The notes: generated by a model not told the origin, from the sequence alone. DNA of 64,000 nucleotides from Actibacterium sp. 188UL27-1 (GCF_016901225.1 NZ_JAFEUL010000001.1:486773-550772), one strand, 5' to 3'; shown: positions 39,764 through 49,428, numbered from the stretch's first letter. Made by a program: numbers and translations.

Positions 39764-40993
39764 TCACCCATCAAACTTGCTCAGCAGCATCGATCCATTC
39801 GTGCCACCGAACCCAAAACTGTTTGTCATAACGGTATCAAGTCTGGCATTCGGGACCATTTCGGTGGCGATCTCGGCCGGGTCTAATGCTGGATCCAGCG
39901 TTTCCACATTGATCGAGGGTGCGATGAAATCGCTGTCCAGCATGATCAGGCAGTAGATCGCCTCCTGCGCGCCCGCCGCCCCCTGGCTGTGGCCCGTCAT
40001 CGATTTGGTGGAACTGATGGGTGGCGTGCCGCCTTGGCCAAAGACCCGGCGCACGGCCTCGACTTCGCCCACATCGCCGACAGGCGTGGAGGTGCCATGG
40101 GCATTGATGTAACTGATCTTGCGATCCTCTGGCAGTGTCTCCAGTGCCAGCCGCATGGCCCGTTCGCCGCCTTCACCAGACGGAGCGACCATGTCGGCCC
40201 CGTCCGAGGTTGCGCCAAAGCCGGTAACCTCGGCATAGATCTTGGCCCCGCGGGCCTTTGCGCGCTCCAACTCCTCAAGCACCACGATGCCGCCGCCGCC
40301 TGCAATCACAAATCCGTCGCGATCCGCATCAAAGGCGCGGGAAGCGCGGGCTGGCGTATCGTTGAACTTGCTCGACATGGCACCCATCGCATCAAACAGG
40401 CACGAAAGGGTCCAATCCAACTCCTCACCGCCGCCGGCAAACATCACATCCTGCTTGCCGAACTGGATCTGCTCACTGGCCGATCCGATGCAATGGAGAG
40501 ATGTGGAACAGGCGCTGGTGATCGAATAGTTGATCCCCTTGATCTTGTAGGCTGTCGCCAGATTGGCACTGACGGTCGACGACATCCCTTTGGGCACCAC
40601 AAAGGGGCCGATCCGTTTAGGGTTGTTGTTTTTCTCAACCACTTGATGGGCCTGGAACAGGCTGAGCGTCGAGGGCCCGCCGGACCCCGCAATCAGACCG
40701 GTGCGGGGGTGACTGACCTCTTCTGCGCTCAGGCCCGCATCAGCAATGGCCTGCTCCATCGCGATATAGGCATAGGCCGCGCCCGGCCCCATGAACCGCA
40801 AGGTCCGCTTGTCGATATGCGCTGCCGGATCGATCTTTAGCGTCCCGGCAACATGGCTGCGAAAGTTGCGATCCGCCTGGTCGGGGTTCAGCTCAATGCC
40901 GGATGTTCCGGCTTTCAGCGACGCCTCAACCTCGGCCCGATTGTTGCCGACCGGGGAGATGATCCCCATACCTGTAACAACGACACGGCGCAT
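39764..40993 (-). CDS. fabB: Beta-ketoacyl-ACP synthase I
   Basis: 409 residues from ATG 40993 ([16 protein letters not shown]). Catalytic Cys in [14 protein letters not shown], first His in [12 protein letters not shown], second His in [12 protein letters not shown]. The glycine-rich end [13 protein letters not shown] is typical. It elongates unsaturated intermediates; placed between fabA and fabI. FabB with FabA indicates the anaerobic unsaturated fatty-acid route. Confidence 0.95.
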   Translation of the reverse strand: MRRVVVTGMGIISPVGNNRAEVEASLKAGTSGIELNPDQADRNFRSHVAGTLKIDPAAHIDKRTLRFMGPGAAYAYIAMEQAIADAGLSAEEVSHPRTGLIAGSGGPSTLSLFQAHQVVEKNNNPKRIGPFVVPKGMSSTVSANLATAYKIKGINYSITSACSTSLHCIGSASEQIQFGKQDVMFAGGGEELDWTLSCLFDAMGAMSSKFNDTPARASRAFDADRDGFVIAGGGGIVVLEELERAKARGAKIYAEVTGFGATSDGADMVAPSGEGGERAMRLALETLPEDRKISYINAHGTSTPVGDVGEVEAVRRVFGQGGTPPISSTKSMTGHSQGAAGAQEAIYCLIMLDSDFIAPSINVETLDPALDPAEIATEMVPNARLDTVMTNSFGFGGTNGSMLLSKFDG

Positions 40994-41012
40994 GGCAGTT
41001 TCCTTGATTGGA

Positions 41013-41525
41013 TCAGGCATCGGCGACCGAAAGGCCCACCTTCATGTCCTTGACGGCATAGATAAGATCGCCATCGGCCTCGACCCGACCATCGGCGACG
41101 CCCATCTTGAGTTTGCGGTCGATGACCCGGGTGAAATCGACGACATATGTCAGCATCTTGCGGGCGGGGGTGACCATCCCCTTTAGCTTGACCTCGCCCA
41201 CGCCCAGGGCCATGCCCAGACCTTCCCAGCCGCGCCAGCCCAGATTGAAGCCGGTCAGCTGCCATAGCCCATCCAGGCCCAGACAGCCCGGCATGATCGG
41301 ATTGTTGGGAAAGTGGCACTTAAAGAACCACAGATCGGGTGTGATATCGAATTCCGCGACGATGTGCCCTTTTCCGTGGGCACCGCCATCTGCAGACACC
41401 TCTGTGATGCGGTCCATCATCAGCATCGGCGGTTCGGGCAGTTGCGCGTTGCCGAGGCCAAAAAGCTCTCCGCGGGCGCATTTCAACAGCGCCTCCTTAT
41501 CAAAGTGCGTCGGAAAACCGGCCAT
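41013..41525 (-). CDS. fabA: 3-hydroxydecanoyl-ACP dehydratase/isomerase
   Basis: 170 residues. The active-site His is in [16 protein letters not shown] and the partner Asp/Glu region is [11 protein letters not shown]. FabA dehydrates 3-hydroxydecanoyl-ACP and isomerises the product, feeding unsaturated fatty acids. First gene of the operon; divergent from irr with 177 bases between starts, a layout seen in other Rhodobacterales. Confidence 0.95.
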   Translation of the reverse strand: MAGFPTHFDKEALLKCARGELFGLGNAQLPEPPMLMMDRITEVSADGGAHGKGHIVAEFDITPDLWFFKCHFPNNPIMPGCLGLDGLWQLTGFNLGWRGWEGLGMALGVGEVKLKGMVTPARKMLTYVVDFTRVIDRKLKMGVADGRVEADGDLIYAVKDMKVGLSVADA

Positions 41526-41615
41526 ATCCGCGCTGCCCCCATATTCATTTCATCATTGCAACACTCCTCTAGCACCCTGCGGAAAGGAGGCGCAATAGCG
41601 CCGCTATCCCGTGGG

Positions 41616-41639
41616 ACGCGGCGGGAAGTCCGCGTTTTT
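41616..41639 (+). terminator. Terminator-like hairpin between fabA and irr
   Basis: ACGCGG, 8-base loop, CCGCGT then TTTT. The U-run is on the plus strand, pointing toward irr, although no plus-strand gene precedes it. It might stop antisense or read-through transcripts, or act in the irr leader. Function is not established. Confidence 0.4.
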
Positions 41640-41702
41640 ATTTGAAAGTTAAGGGACCAACCCTTTATACCAAAGAGGCGAGCAAATGAACGGATACCCA
41701 GG

Positions 41703-42119
41703 ATGACCTCCCAGGCGGTAGAGCGTGGATCGAAATGGTTGGCAAAAGGCGGGCTGCGGCCCACCCGGCAGCGTCTGTCGCTGGCCACCCTTCTGGTCGG
41801 TGACGGCAAAGATCGCCATGTCACTGCCGAAAGCCTGTTCGATGCCTCCCGCGACGCCGGAGAGAAGGTGGCCCTTGCTACCGTATATAATACCCTTCGC
41901 GCGTTCTGCGACGCTGGCTTGGTGCAGGAGGTTACGGTCGATGGCTCCAAAAGTTATTTCGACACGCGCATGGACGATCACCCGCATTTCTTCTGGGAAG
42001 ACGATGCCAAGCTGACGGATGCGCCCGCCGACCAGCTTGAGATCTGCGGCTTGCCCGATGCGCCCGAAGGGACCGAGATCAGCAAGGTCGATGTCGTCAT
42101 CCGCCTGCGCCGGACATAG
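41703..42119 (+). CDS. irr: Iron response regulator Irr (Fur family)
   Basis: 138 residues. Winged helix with GLRPTRQRLSLATLLV and KVALATVYNTLRAFCDAGLV (recognition helix), then the metal/heme region SYFDTRMDDHPHFFWEDD. The N-terminus has no CP heme-regulatory motif like that of Bradyrhizobium Irr, so heme-triggered decay may work differently. Irr represses heme and iron-storage genes under low iron. Divergence from fabA may link iron status and membrane synthesis. Confidence 0.9.
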   Translation: MTSQAVERGSKWLAKGGLRPTRQRLSLATLLVGDGKDRHVTAESLFDASRDAGEKVALATVYNTLRAFCDAGLVQEVTVDGSKSYFDTRMDDHPHFFWEDDAKLTDAPADQLEICGLPDAPEGTEISKVDVVIRLRRT

Positions 42120-42123
42120 AAAA

Positions 42124-42151
42124 CGGCGGCCACCTGGACAGGGCGCCGCCG
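42124..42151. terminator. Bidirectional terminator between irr and the micro-ORF
   Basis: CGGCGGC, 14-base loop, GCCGCCG. On the minus strand it is followed by TTTTC, good for the micro-ORF transcript ending there; on the plus strand the tail is only CCTTATT. It begins five bases after the irr stop. Confidence 0.55.
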
Positions 42152-42178
42152 CCTTATTCAGTTCATTATGTCAGTCCG

Positions 42179-42253
42179 TCAGGTGATCAACACACCAAGG
42201 CTCATGCCAATCATGACCGAAGCCAAAATCAGTGATCGTGCAAACATGATCAT
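42179..42253 (-). CDS. 24-residue hydrophobic micro-protein (candidate)
   Basis: ATG at 42253 is preceded by a near-perfect ribosome site (CGGAGGAT, five bases away). The peptide reads MIMFARSLILASVMIGMS then LGVLIT: a single membrane-spanning helix with one Arg near the N-terminus. It is transcribed convergently with irr and shares its terminator. The strong Shine-Dalgarno site, the single helix and the terminator make a real small gene likely; conservation could not be checked here. Confidence 0.6.
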   Translation of the reverse strand: MIMFARSLILASVMIGMSLGVLIT

Positions 42254-42444
42254 ATCCTCCGTTATAAAATAAACCCGAATCTGGGCAACTTGGTTCCAAT
42301 AAAAGTGACGTAGGGGCCACTAAGATCCGATTAAACAGTTGGATGGGATTTTTTTGTGGTTTTCTTGCGGCTGACAAAAGTGCGCCTCATTTGCGCCGCT
42401 CAATTGGTATCAATACCGCGTCAGTAGGGGATTTTGGTGCTGAT

Positions 42445-43743
42445 ATGTATGACGTCCGGCGACAATGGCAGCTCGCGATCATTTTAACATGTTTCGTCTT
42501 TTACGCCATTTTTCTATTGTTCGATGGTGCGCGTTCTTCGGATCTGCTGGCAACATGGCTGGCAGGCCACTTCCTGGCAGAGGGTCGGATCGACCAAATC
42601 TATATGACCCAGGAACCGGTTTTCACGATGTATGCCCATGACAGCTGGTACAGCTTGATGCAGCAGACATTCGATTATCATGATCCCCTGTTCCCCTTCA
42701 TCTACCCGCCGCTCTGGGCATGGCTGGCCAGCCACCTCCAACATATCTCGTTCTTCACCATCGAACCGATCGCGACAGCATTCAACTTGGCGTTCATTGC
42801 CGGAATGGTGCTTTTGTCAGGGCGTCTGGTCGGCACGGCCGTGCGTCCGGTGGTTCATGTTCTGATCTGTCTGGTGCTCTTGTTCTTCACCACGATTGGT
42901 GGCTTCGCCATATATGAAAACCAGCCACAAATCATTGTCAGCTTCCTGATCATCTTGGCCATAGAACGCGCACGCAACGGTTCTGGCCTGGTTGCCGGCG
43001 CGGCCATGGCGCTGGCCGCCTCCATCAAGATTTACCCGGCCTTGCTGGCCATCGTCTGGCTGGCCACGGGACAGCGACGCGCCTTTGCGTCCTTTGTCGT
43101 GATTGGGGGGGCATTGGGCATGTCCTCGCTGCTCACCACAGGATGGCCAATGCATCAATTGTTCTTTGAGCAGATCTCAAAGGTGTCCGGCAGCACGATC
43201 ATCAACAGTATCAATTGGAACCTGAACGGCACCATTGGCCAGATCTTTTTTCGCGATCAGATGGTCTACCTGCCAATGGCCCATGTCGACCGGGAAATGG
43301 CCGGTTGGTACATGCTGGCCAAACCGCAAACCTGGATCATCATCACTAAATTAGCCCCGATTGCCGTGATCGCCGTGGCCTTTCCACTTTTTGCAAAGGC
43401 CGATGCGGATCTCCGGGATCGTGCGCTCTGGCCGCTGTTGCTCATCACCATGGCACTGACAGCTCCGCTTGGCTGGGTCTACCATTACATGCCTGTGGTT
43501 GTGTTGCTGACTGGATTGGTCAGCCTGATGGGGCGCCGCGATGGCTATTCCGTGATCGTGACCTTCATTTCTGTCCTGGGCTTTCCAGCCCTGCTTCTTT
43601 ACGGATGGCTCGGTTTCGGTCAATTGGATGTTCAGCTCATTGGAACCGGTACAATCACCCTGCTTGCCGTGGTCTTTGCGGTACAGGTGAAAACCCATCT
43701 CTCCCTCCAACATTCAAGCCCCCTGAAATCTCTGCGCGCCTAG
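42445..43743 (+). CDS. GT87-like (DUF2029) polytopic membrane protein
   Basis: 432 residues from ATG 42445 (MYDVRRQWQLA). Around eleven hydrophobic helices. A family block reads YENQPQIIVSFLIILAIERAR then AASIKIYPALLAIVWL. These are features of the GT87/C-type polyprenol-phosphate sugar transferases, which act on the outer face of the inner membrane. The next gene is a paralogue of the same length. The sugar and acceptor are unknown; an FIYPPLWAWL motif is shared with that paralogue. Confidence 0.75.
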   Translation: MYDVRRQWQLAIILTCFVFYAIFLLFDGARSSDLLATWLAGHFLAEGRIDQIYMTQEPVFTMYAHDSWYSLMQQTFDYHDPLFPFIYPPLWAWLASHLQHISFFTIEPIATAFNLAFIAGMVLLSGRLVGTAVRPVVHVLICLVLLFFTTIGGFAIYENQPQIIVSFLIILAIERARNGSGLVAGAAMALAASIKIYPALLAIVWLATGQRRAFASFVVIGGALGMSSLLTTGWPMHQLFFEQISKVSGSTIINSINWNLNGTIGQIFFRDQMVYLPMAHVDREMAGWYMLAKPQTWIIITKLAPIAVIAVAFPLFAKADADLRDRALWPLLLITMALTAPLGWVYHYMPVVVLLTGLVSLMGRRDGYSVIVTFISVLGFPALLLYGWLGFGQLDVQLIGTGTITLLAVVFAVQVKTHLSLQHSSPLKSLRA

Positions 43744-43836
43744 GGCCTCGCCGGTTCCAAGTCATGCGAAAGCCCTATAGAAACTACCCGAACGCTTGAG
43801 CCCGTTTAGTTTGGCTTTTGGTACGGGGCGAAACGG

Positions 43837-45120
43837 ATGACACCTTTTCGAAACCGCGCATTCAGTGCCGTTATGCTTTGTGTGGCCGGCGCCTATTTGC
43901 TGCTGGTGTTTTGGGGAACGTGGTCACTCGATCTGAGCGCGCTCTACTATGCCGCACGCTTTTACGGCCTGGGTCTTCACGGTGAAATCTATCAGGCCAG
44001 TACCGACTTTTTCGGTCACATTCCCTCACCGGCCCTGACTGCGATGCTAAAGGAACAGGGCATCAGGGAAGCGGTCGTTCCCTATCTCTACCCGCCGATT
44101 TGGGCGTATTTGGCCAGCTCGTTGGCCTTGCACCTATCTCCTTACGCCTTTTTCAACGCGTTTCTCGTCATCCAAACCGCGTTGGTTTTCGCGGCCATTC
44201 CCCTCGCTTATCGCCTCGCCCACCCATCGCAGTTTCCAATATGGGCATGGACCGCGATCTCCTGCTTTTTGATCGTGTCCACGTTTCCGGTTCTTTTCGC
44301 TGTCGATCTGAACCAACTCCAAATCACAGTCGCGTTCCTAATCATCCTGGCCTTCGAACGGGCCCGGGCTGGCGCCCACGTATCGGCGGGTGTGGCCTTG
44401 GGCCTGGCAGCGGCGATCAAGGTCGTGCCGATCCTGTTCATTCTCGTCCTCGCAGCGGAACGGAAATGGAAAGCCGCCTGGATCTCAGGGGCCACATCCG
44501 CCGGTATCGCAGTCCTCAGCCTTCTGTTGGCGGGCATAGACCTGCATATCGCGCTTCTGGATCAAATTGCCCGCCTCAACGCCAAGCTGGTGATCGGTGA
44601 CGTCAATCTGGGACTGTCCGGTTTGCTCACCCAGTTGACCCAGACAGGTGGAGCCCTGAATGAGGAAGCCGTTATGGCACAACGCTTTGTCGTGACGGAT
44701 GCCGTGCAATGGACCCGCGCAGTCGCCTATCTGGTATTTCTGATCTGCCTTGTGCCGCTGTTCTTGACGACACGACATCTCCCCGATCCACTCTGGCCAC
44801 GCCTTTTTGGGGTTTCCTTGCTGATCGCGCTTTGCGGGCCATTGGGCTGGTTCCACTATTTGCTGGTGCCCTTAATATTGTTGCCCGGCATCGTCACCGT
44901 CGCACATCGTTACATGGCAGCTGTGATTATCCTGGCAACATTCGTTGTTTTCTCTTTCGCGCTCTTCGACTTCGTCGTGATCGACCGCGGGCTGGCCTTG
45001 TCCATGGGCTTGGTTGGCACGATTTGGTTGGTCGCCGTGTTCGTGGCCCTTCTGATCAGCAGCGTGTTGCTTAGCCGTATGTCCGTCCAGTCCATACCAC
45101 GCGGATCCAGTCCCGCCTGA
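43837..45120 (+). CDS. GT87-like (DUF2029) polytopic membrane protein, paralogue
   Basis: 427 residues. Same topology as the preceding gene with the matching blocks YLYPPIWAYLASSLAL, LNQLQITVAFLIILAFERAR and AAAIKVVPILFILVLA. About 90 bases separate the two genes, so they are probably one transcript and arose by tandem duplication. Likely polyprenyl-phosphate-sugar-dependent glycosyltransferases; the pair could use different acceptors. No sugar-lipid synthase gene is adjacent. Confidence 0.75.
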   Translation: MTPFRNRAFSAVMLCVAGAYLLLVFWGTWSLDLSALYYAARFYGLGLHGEIYQASTDFFGHIPSPALTAMLKEQGIREAVVPYLYPPIWAYLASSLALHLSPYAFFNAFLVIQTALVFAAIPLAYRLAHPSQFPIWAWTAISCFLIVSTFPVLFAVDLNQLQITVAFLIILAFERARAGAHVSAGVALGLAAAIKVVPILFILVLAAERKWKAAWISGATSAGIAVLSLLLAGIDLHIALLDQIARLNAKLVIGDVNLGLSGLLTQLTQTGGALNEEAVMAQRFVVTDAVQWTRAVAYLVFLICLVPLFLTTRHLPDPLWPRLFGVSLLIALCGPLGWFHYLLVPLILLPGIVTVAHRYMAAVIILATFVVFSFALFDFVVIDRGLALSMGLVGTIWLVAVFVALLISSVLLSRMSVQSIPRGSSPA

Positions 45121-45178
45121 CGATGCGTTGATCTGACCGACGGGAGAGAGGCCGGGACAATTATGCGCCAGCGGCACC

Positions 45179-45206
45179 TTGCGCCCGGTCTGCGCTTCCC
45201 TATAAC
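45179..45206 (+). promoter_or_regulatory. Predicted carB promoter
   Basis: TTGCGC, 16-base spacer, TATAAC, giving a start about 27 bases before the carB ATG. The -10 is near consensus. The short leader leaves no room for a long attenuator. Confidence 0.5.
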
Positions 45207-45239
45207 GCGGACAATTTGCCGTGACAGGGAAGCCCGACA

Positions 45240-48200
45240 ATGCCCAAACGCACCGACATCTCCTCCATCATGATCATCGGTGCAGGGCCCATCGTAATCG
45301 GTCAGGCTTGCGAGTTCGACTATTCAGGCGCCCAGGCCTGCAAGGCCCTGCGGGAAGAAGGCTACCGGGTGATCCTGGTCAACTCCAACCCCGCCACGAT
45401 CATGACAGACCCCGATATGGCCGATGCGACCTATATCGAACCCATCACTCCCGACATGGTCGCCAAGATCATTGAACGCGAGCGCCCCGATGCGCTTTTG
45501 CCCACGATGGGCGGCCAGACCGGGCTCAACACCTCCCTGGCGCTCGAAGAAATGGGCGTGTTGGAGAAATTCGGGGTCGAGATGATCGGCGCCAAACGCG
45601 CCGCTATCGAAATGGCCGAAGACCGAAAGCTTTTCCGCGAGGCGATGGACAGGATCGGCCTCGAAAACCCCCGCGCCACCATCGCCACGACGATGGATGA
45701 CTGCATGGCGGCGCTCGAAGATATCGGTCTGCCTGCCATTATCCGCCCCGCCTTTACGCTCGGGGGCACGGGCGGTGGTGTGGCTTATAACCGCGAAGAT
45801 TACGAATATTACTGCCGCACGGGCCTTGATGCCTCACCCGTTACCCAGATCCTGATCGACGAGTCGTTGTTGGGTTGGAAAGAGTTCGAGATGGAGGTTG
45901 TGCGCGACACCGCTGACAACGCCATCATCGTCTGTGCCATCGAAAACGTCGATCCCATGGGCGTCCATACCGGTGATAGCATCACTGTGGCCCCGGCGCT
46001 GACGCTCACGGACAAAGAATACCAGATCATGCGCAACGCTTCCATCGCTGTCCTGCGGGAGATCGGAGTAGAGACCGGCGGCAGCAACGTCCAATGGGCC
46101 GTGAACCCTGCCGATGGCCGCATGGTCGTGATCGAGATGAACCCTCGCGTATCGCGATCATCTGCCCTGGCCTCAAAGGCTACCGGGTTTCCCATCGCGA
46201 AGATCGCGGCCAAGCTCGCCGTCGGCTACACCCTGGATGAGTTGGACAACGACATTACCGGCGTCACCCCCGCCAGTTTCGAGCCCAGCATCGATTACGT
46301 CGTCACCAAGATCCCCCGCTTCGCGTTCGAGAAATTTCCGGGCGCCGAACCTGTCCTGTCCACCGCCATGAAAAGTGTCGGCGAGGCCATGTCCATCGGC
46401 CGAACTTTTCACGAGAGCCTGCAAAAGGCGCTCGCCTCCATGGAAACCGGCCTCACCGGTCTTGATGAGATCACCATTCCGGGGGTCGCTTCCGATGCTA
46501 GCATACCAACCCCCTCCCCAACCCTCCCCCTCGCAGGGGGAGGGGGCTCCGGCGCGCCCCGGCAACCCTTGGAGGGTGAAAGGCCGCAGCGAGGGATAGG
46601 CGAAGCGCTCGATCCCGTAGCCCATACCGCCATCACCAAGGCGCTGAGCCAGCAAACACCCGACCGGATCCGTGTCATCGCCCAGGCCATGCGCCACGGT
46701 CTCTCAGACGATGACATCCATGCTGCCACATCCCTCGATCCCTGGTTCCTCGCTCGTATCCGCGAGATCATCGACGCCGAGGCGCAGATCCGCAGAACGG
46801 GCCTTCCTGTCACCGAACGTGCCCTGCGCGACCTCAAGATGATGGGCTTCACCGATGCCCGCCTCGCCACCCTTACAGGTCGCACCGAAGGCCAGGTTCG
46901 CCGCGCCCGCCTCAATCTTGGCGTCACCGCCGTCTTCAAGCGCATCGACACCTGCGCGGCCGAGTTCGAGGCCCAGACCCCCTACATGTACTCGACCTAC
47001 GAGACCCCTGTTATGGGCGATGTCGAATGTGAAGCCCGCCCCACCGCCGCCAAAAAGGTCGTCATCCTGGGTGGTGGCCCCAACCGCATCGGCCAGGGGA
47101 TCGAGTTCGACTATTGCTGCTGCCACGCCTGCTATGCCCTGACCGATGCGGGCTATGAGACCATCATGGTCAACTGCAACCCCGAAACCGTGTCGACCGA
47201 TTACGACACGTCCGACCGCCTCTATTTCGAGCCGCTGACCTTCGAGCACGTGATGGAGATCCTCCGCGTCGAACAGGAAAACGGCACGCTCCACGGCGTC
47301 ATCGTCCAGTTCGGCGGCCAGACCCCCCTCAAACTCGCCAACGCTTTGGAGGCAGAGGGCATTCCCATCCTCGGCACCACGCCCGACGCGATCGACCTGG
47401 CCGAAGACCGCGAACGCTTCCAGCAACTGGTCCAGGACCACGGCCTCAAACAGCCTGCCAACGCCATCGCCACCACCGATGACGAAGCCCGCGCCGCTGC
47501 CGAAACCCTCGGCTACCCCCTGGTCATCCGGCCCTCCTATGTCCTGGGCGGCCGCGCGATGGAGATCGTCCGCGACGCCCCCCAGCTTGACCGCTACATC
47601 ACCGATGCGGTCCAGGTCTCCGGCGACAGCCCCGTCCTGCTCGACAGCTACCTTTCCGGCGCGGTCGAGGTTGATGTCGACGCGCTCTCCGACGGCACCC
47701 ACACCCATGTCGCGGGCATCATGCAACATATCGAAGAGGCCGGCGTCCATTCCGGCGACAGTGCCTGCTCGCTCCCGCCCTATTCCCTGCCGCCCGCCAT
47801 CGTGGCCGAACTGCGCGCCCAGACCATCACGCTGGCCAAGGCCCTCAATGTCGTGGGCCTGATGAACGTCCAATTCGCAGTCAAGGACAACCAGATCTAC
47901 CTGATCGAGGTCAATCCCCGCGCCTCCCGCACCGTGCCCTTCGTGGCCAAGGCCGTCCGCGCGCCCATCGCCGCCATCGCCGCGCGCCTGATGGCCGGCG
48001 CCCAGCTCGCCGACTTCACGCTGCCCGATCCGCAGATCAATGGCTTCGCGGTCAAAGAGGCCGTCCTCCCCTTTGCCCGCTTCCCCGGCGTCGACACGCT
48101 TCTCAGCCCAGAGATGCGCTCCACCGGAGAGGTCATGGGCTATGACAGCACCTTCCCCCGCGCCTTCCTCAAGGCACAGATGGGCGCGGGCAGCGACCTG

Positions 48201-48596
48201 CCCCATAAGGGCAAAGTCTTCCTTTCCATCAAACCAACCGACAAAACCGACCAACTTCGCGAAACTGCCCAGATCCTACATGACCTGGGTTTCGAAATCG
48301 TTGCCACACGCGGCACCGCCGACTTTGTTCACGCGGCCGGCCTGCCCGCCGAGACCGTCAACAAGGTCTATGAAGGCCGCCCCAACATCGTCGATGTGAT
48401 GAAAAATGGCGAGATCGCCCTGGTCATGAACACGACCGAGGGCGCCCAGGCCGTCGAAGACAGCCGCTCCATGCGCAACGTCGCCCTCATGGACAAAATC
48501 CCCTACTTCACAACCTTAGCCGCATCCCACGCCGCCGCCCTGGCCCTCAAAGCACGGGTTGATGGCGAGGTTGGGGTCAGGGCGTTGCAAGCCTAG
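45240..48596 (+). CDS. carB: Carbamoyl-phosphate synthase large subunit
   Basis: 1118 residues, longer than the 1073 of E. coli. Two homologous ATP-grasp halves: first [20 protein letters not shown] and [12 protein letters not shown], second [19 protein letters not shown] and [14 protein letters not shown]-terminal MGS-like allosteric region near [17 protein letters not shown]. Between the halves, a Pro/Gly-rich stretch beginning [18 protein letters not shown] is encoded by a palindromic repeat (46522-46544) inserted in frame. It makes carbamoyl phosphate for arginine and pyrimidines. carA is not in the window. Confidence 0.97.
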   Translation: MPKRTDISSIMIIGAGPIVIGQACEFDYSGAQACKALREEGYRVILVNSNPATIMTDPDMADATYIEPITPDMVAKIIERERPDALLPTMGGQTGLNTSLALEEMGVLEKFGVEMIGAKRAAIEMAEDRKLFREAMDRIGLENPRATIATTMDDCMAALEDIGLPAIIRPAFTLGGTGGGVAYNREDYEYYCRTGLDASPVTQILIDESLLGWKEFEMEVVRDTADNAIIVCAIENVDPMGVHTGDSITVAPALTLTDKEYQIMRNASIAVLREIGVETGGSNVQWAVNPADGRMVVIEMNPRVSRSSALASKATGFPIAKIAAKLAVGYTLDELDNDITGVTPASFEPSIDYVVTKIPRFAFEKFPGAEPVLSTAMKSVGEAMSIGRTFHESLQKALASMETGLTGLDEITIPGVASDASIPTPSPTLPLAGGGGSGAPRQPLEGERPQRGIGEALDPVAHTAITKALSQQTPDRIRVIAQAMRHGLSDDDIHAATSLDPWFLARIREIIDAEAQIRRTGLPVTERALRDLKMMGFTDARLATLTGRTEGQVRRARLNLGVTAVFKRIDTCAAEFEAQTPYMYSTYETPVMGDVECEARPTAAKKVVILGGGPNRIGQGIEFDYCCCHACYALTDAGYETIMVNCNPETVSTDYDTSDRLYFEPLTFEHVMEILRVEQENGTLHGVIVQFGGQTPLKLANALEAEGIPILGTTPDAIDLAEDRERFQQLVQDHGLKQPANAIATTDDEARAAAETLGYPLVIRPSYVLGGRAMEIVRDAPQLDRYITDAVQVSGDSPVLLDSYLSGAVEVDVDALSDGTHTHVAGIMQHIEEAGVHSGDSACSLPPYSLPPAIVAELRAQTITLAKALNVVGLMNVQFAVKDNQIYLIEVNPRASRTVPFVAKAVRAPIAAIAARLMAGAQLADFTLPDPQINGFAVKEAVLPFARFPGVDTLLSPEMRSTGEVMGYDSTFPRAFLKAQMGAGSDLPHKGKVFLSIKPTDKTDQLRETAQILHDLGFEIVATRGTADFVHAAGLPAETVNKVYEGRPNIVDVMKNGEIALVMNTTEGAQAVEDSRSMRNVALMDKIPYFTTLAASHAAALALKARVDGEVGVRALQA
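46522..46544. repeat. Palindromic repeat CCCTCCCCCT / AGGGGGAGGG inside carB
   Basis: A 10-bp perfect stem with loop CGC within the carB coding sequence; it and its flanks (about 46495-46620) encode a low-complexity stretch that keeps the frame open. The identical arms occur between genes at 2688-2710. Confidence 0.75.
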
Positions 48597-48810
48597 CAGA
48601 CATTTCTACTGCTTTGCCAAATCGCTCAATTACCCAAATCTCTACGTCTTTTGTGTTGAGTAGATTCTTATCCACAAGATATTGGTAGCTTCCGTGAGTT
48701 CTGAATTGACTTGTCCGAGATGTATGATGCACATAGTTGTAAATGGCTAAATCAGGTATCTGTGGATATCTGTCTGCATTTTCTTTGACACACCCCCTAC
48801 ATGTGTAAGA
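48577..48810 (-). pseudogene. C-terminal remnant of an unidentified gene
   Basis: A 78-codon minus-strand open frame with no start codon at a plausible place: it is preceded in frame by a TAG. It reads KENADRYPQIPDLAIYNYVH then SYQYLVDKNLLNTKDVEIWV, clearly protein-like, and stops inside the 3' end of carB (20 bases of overlap). Composition is AT-richer than the flanks. It looks like the tail left after a deletion or an inserted/exchanged segment. Family not recognised. Confidence 0.5.
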
Positions 48811-48988
48811 CTATACCTGTGACAGGTTAGAATCAGAAACGCCGCTGAGGGCGCAACCTCAACGGCGTTAGATTTTAGCCCCGCAAACCAGAAGGTCGTC
48901 GCGGTGCATCAGTCTGTAAAACTAGTGAATCAACTAGGTGAAGATGAGTCAAGCGGCCTTCGACTAAACTATCGAAAGGCGCATTCAA
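48597..48988. other. AT-richer stretch after carB
   Basis: Apart from the gene remnant and a 13-bp hairpin at 48838-48869, no plausible ORF is visible. A TTATCCACA sequence at 48668-48676 lies inside the remnant. The base composition change suggests recently acquired DNA. Confidence 0.5.
48838..48869. terminator. Hairpin terminator-like structure after carB
   Basis: AACGCCGCTGAGG, loop GCGCAA, CCTCAACGGCGTT: a 13-bp stem with one G-U pair, followed on the plus strand by AGATTTTA. It could terminate carB transcripts or mark the edge of an insert. Confidence 0.55.
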
Positions 48989-49204
48989 ATGCCCAACTAC
49001 ATACGAAATCGAAACGCCCAATCAGATGGGTACCATGAGGTCCATATCGACAACGGAACTTGTCCGACGCTTCCTGATATCACCAATCGGCAACCACTTG
49101 GATCGCATGTGCGATGCTCGGATGCAGTCCGGCACGCTAAAAGCATATTCGGTCCGTATTCCGATGGCTGTCGGAATTGTATTCCCCATTGTCATACGAG
49201 GTAG
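48989..49204 (+). CDS. Small Cys/His-rich protein (candidate zinc-binding)
   Basis: 71 residues. The C-terminal part has spaced Cys and His: HEVHIDNGTCPTLP, NRQPLGSHVRCSDAV, FGPYSDGCRNCIPHCHTR. The His, Cys and DGCxxC order looks like a small zinc-ribbon type conserved protein rather than chance. Only a weak AAAGGCG precedes the ATG. The next gene starts eight bases later, so the two form a cassette. Function unknown. Confidence 0.55.
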   Translation: MPNYIRNRNAQSDGYHEVHIDNGTCPTLPDITNRQPLGSHVRCSDAVRHAKSIFGPYSDGCRNCIPHCHTR

Positions 49205-49211
49205 CTGCGGC

Positions 49212-49385
49212 ATGGCAACAAACCCTCCAACCGGCGATGGACGGCGTATAGGCGCGGTTCGCGGAAGATCTCAAACCCAGGCTCCGAACGGAAACTGGGT
49301 CAAAAGAGATACCAAAACTGGCAAGTTTTTGGATCAAAAGACCTCATCGAAAACCCCCTTTAAGGGGGTGCGCAAAGAAAAGTAG
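49212..49385 (+). CDS. Small basic protein, conserved hypothetical
   Basis: 57 residues from ATG 49212, with GAGG about a dozen bases upstream. It reads MATNPPTGDGRRIGAVRGRS then GNWVKRDTKTGKFLDQK, a pattern I recall in short conserved proteins of alphaproteobacteria (GDG-R-x-GAVRxRSQ ... W-x-KRDTxTGxF-x-DQK ... FKGVRKEK). Basic and likely unstructured. It follows the Cys-rich ORF by eight bases. No function known. Confidence 0.6.
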   Translation: MATNPPTGDGRRIGAVRGRSQTQAPNGNWVKRDTKTGKFLDQKTSSKTPFKGVRKEK

Positions 49386-49428
49386 AGTTGGAGCGTTCGT
49401 GCGCCCCAAACATCATTGCTTTGTAAAC

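Noticed and set aside
45163-45240. Arg-containing ORF just before carB (MRQRHLAPGLRFPITRT)
   Set aside because: The promoter -10 at 45201 lies inside it, so the start would not be in the transcript, and Arg codons are scattered, not clustered.
48668-48676. TTATCCACA, a perfect DnaA box, with TGTGGATAT about 85 bases away
   Set aside because: Both lie inside the coding remnant on the minus strand and the area has no AT-rich unwinding element or clustering of boxes, so an origin is not supported.
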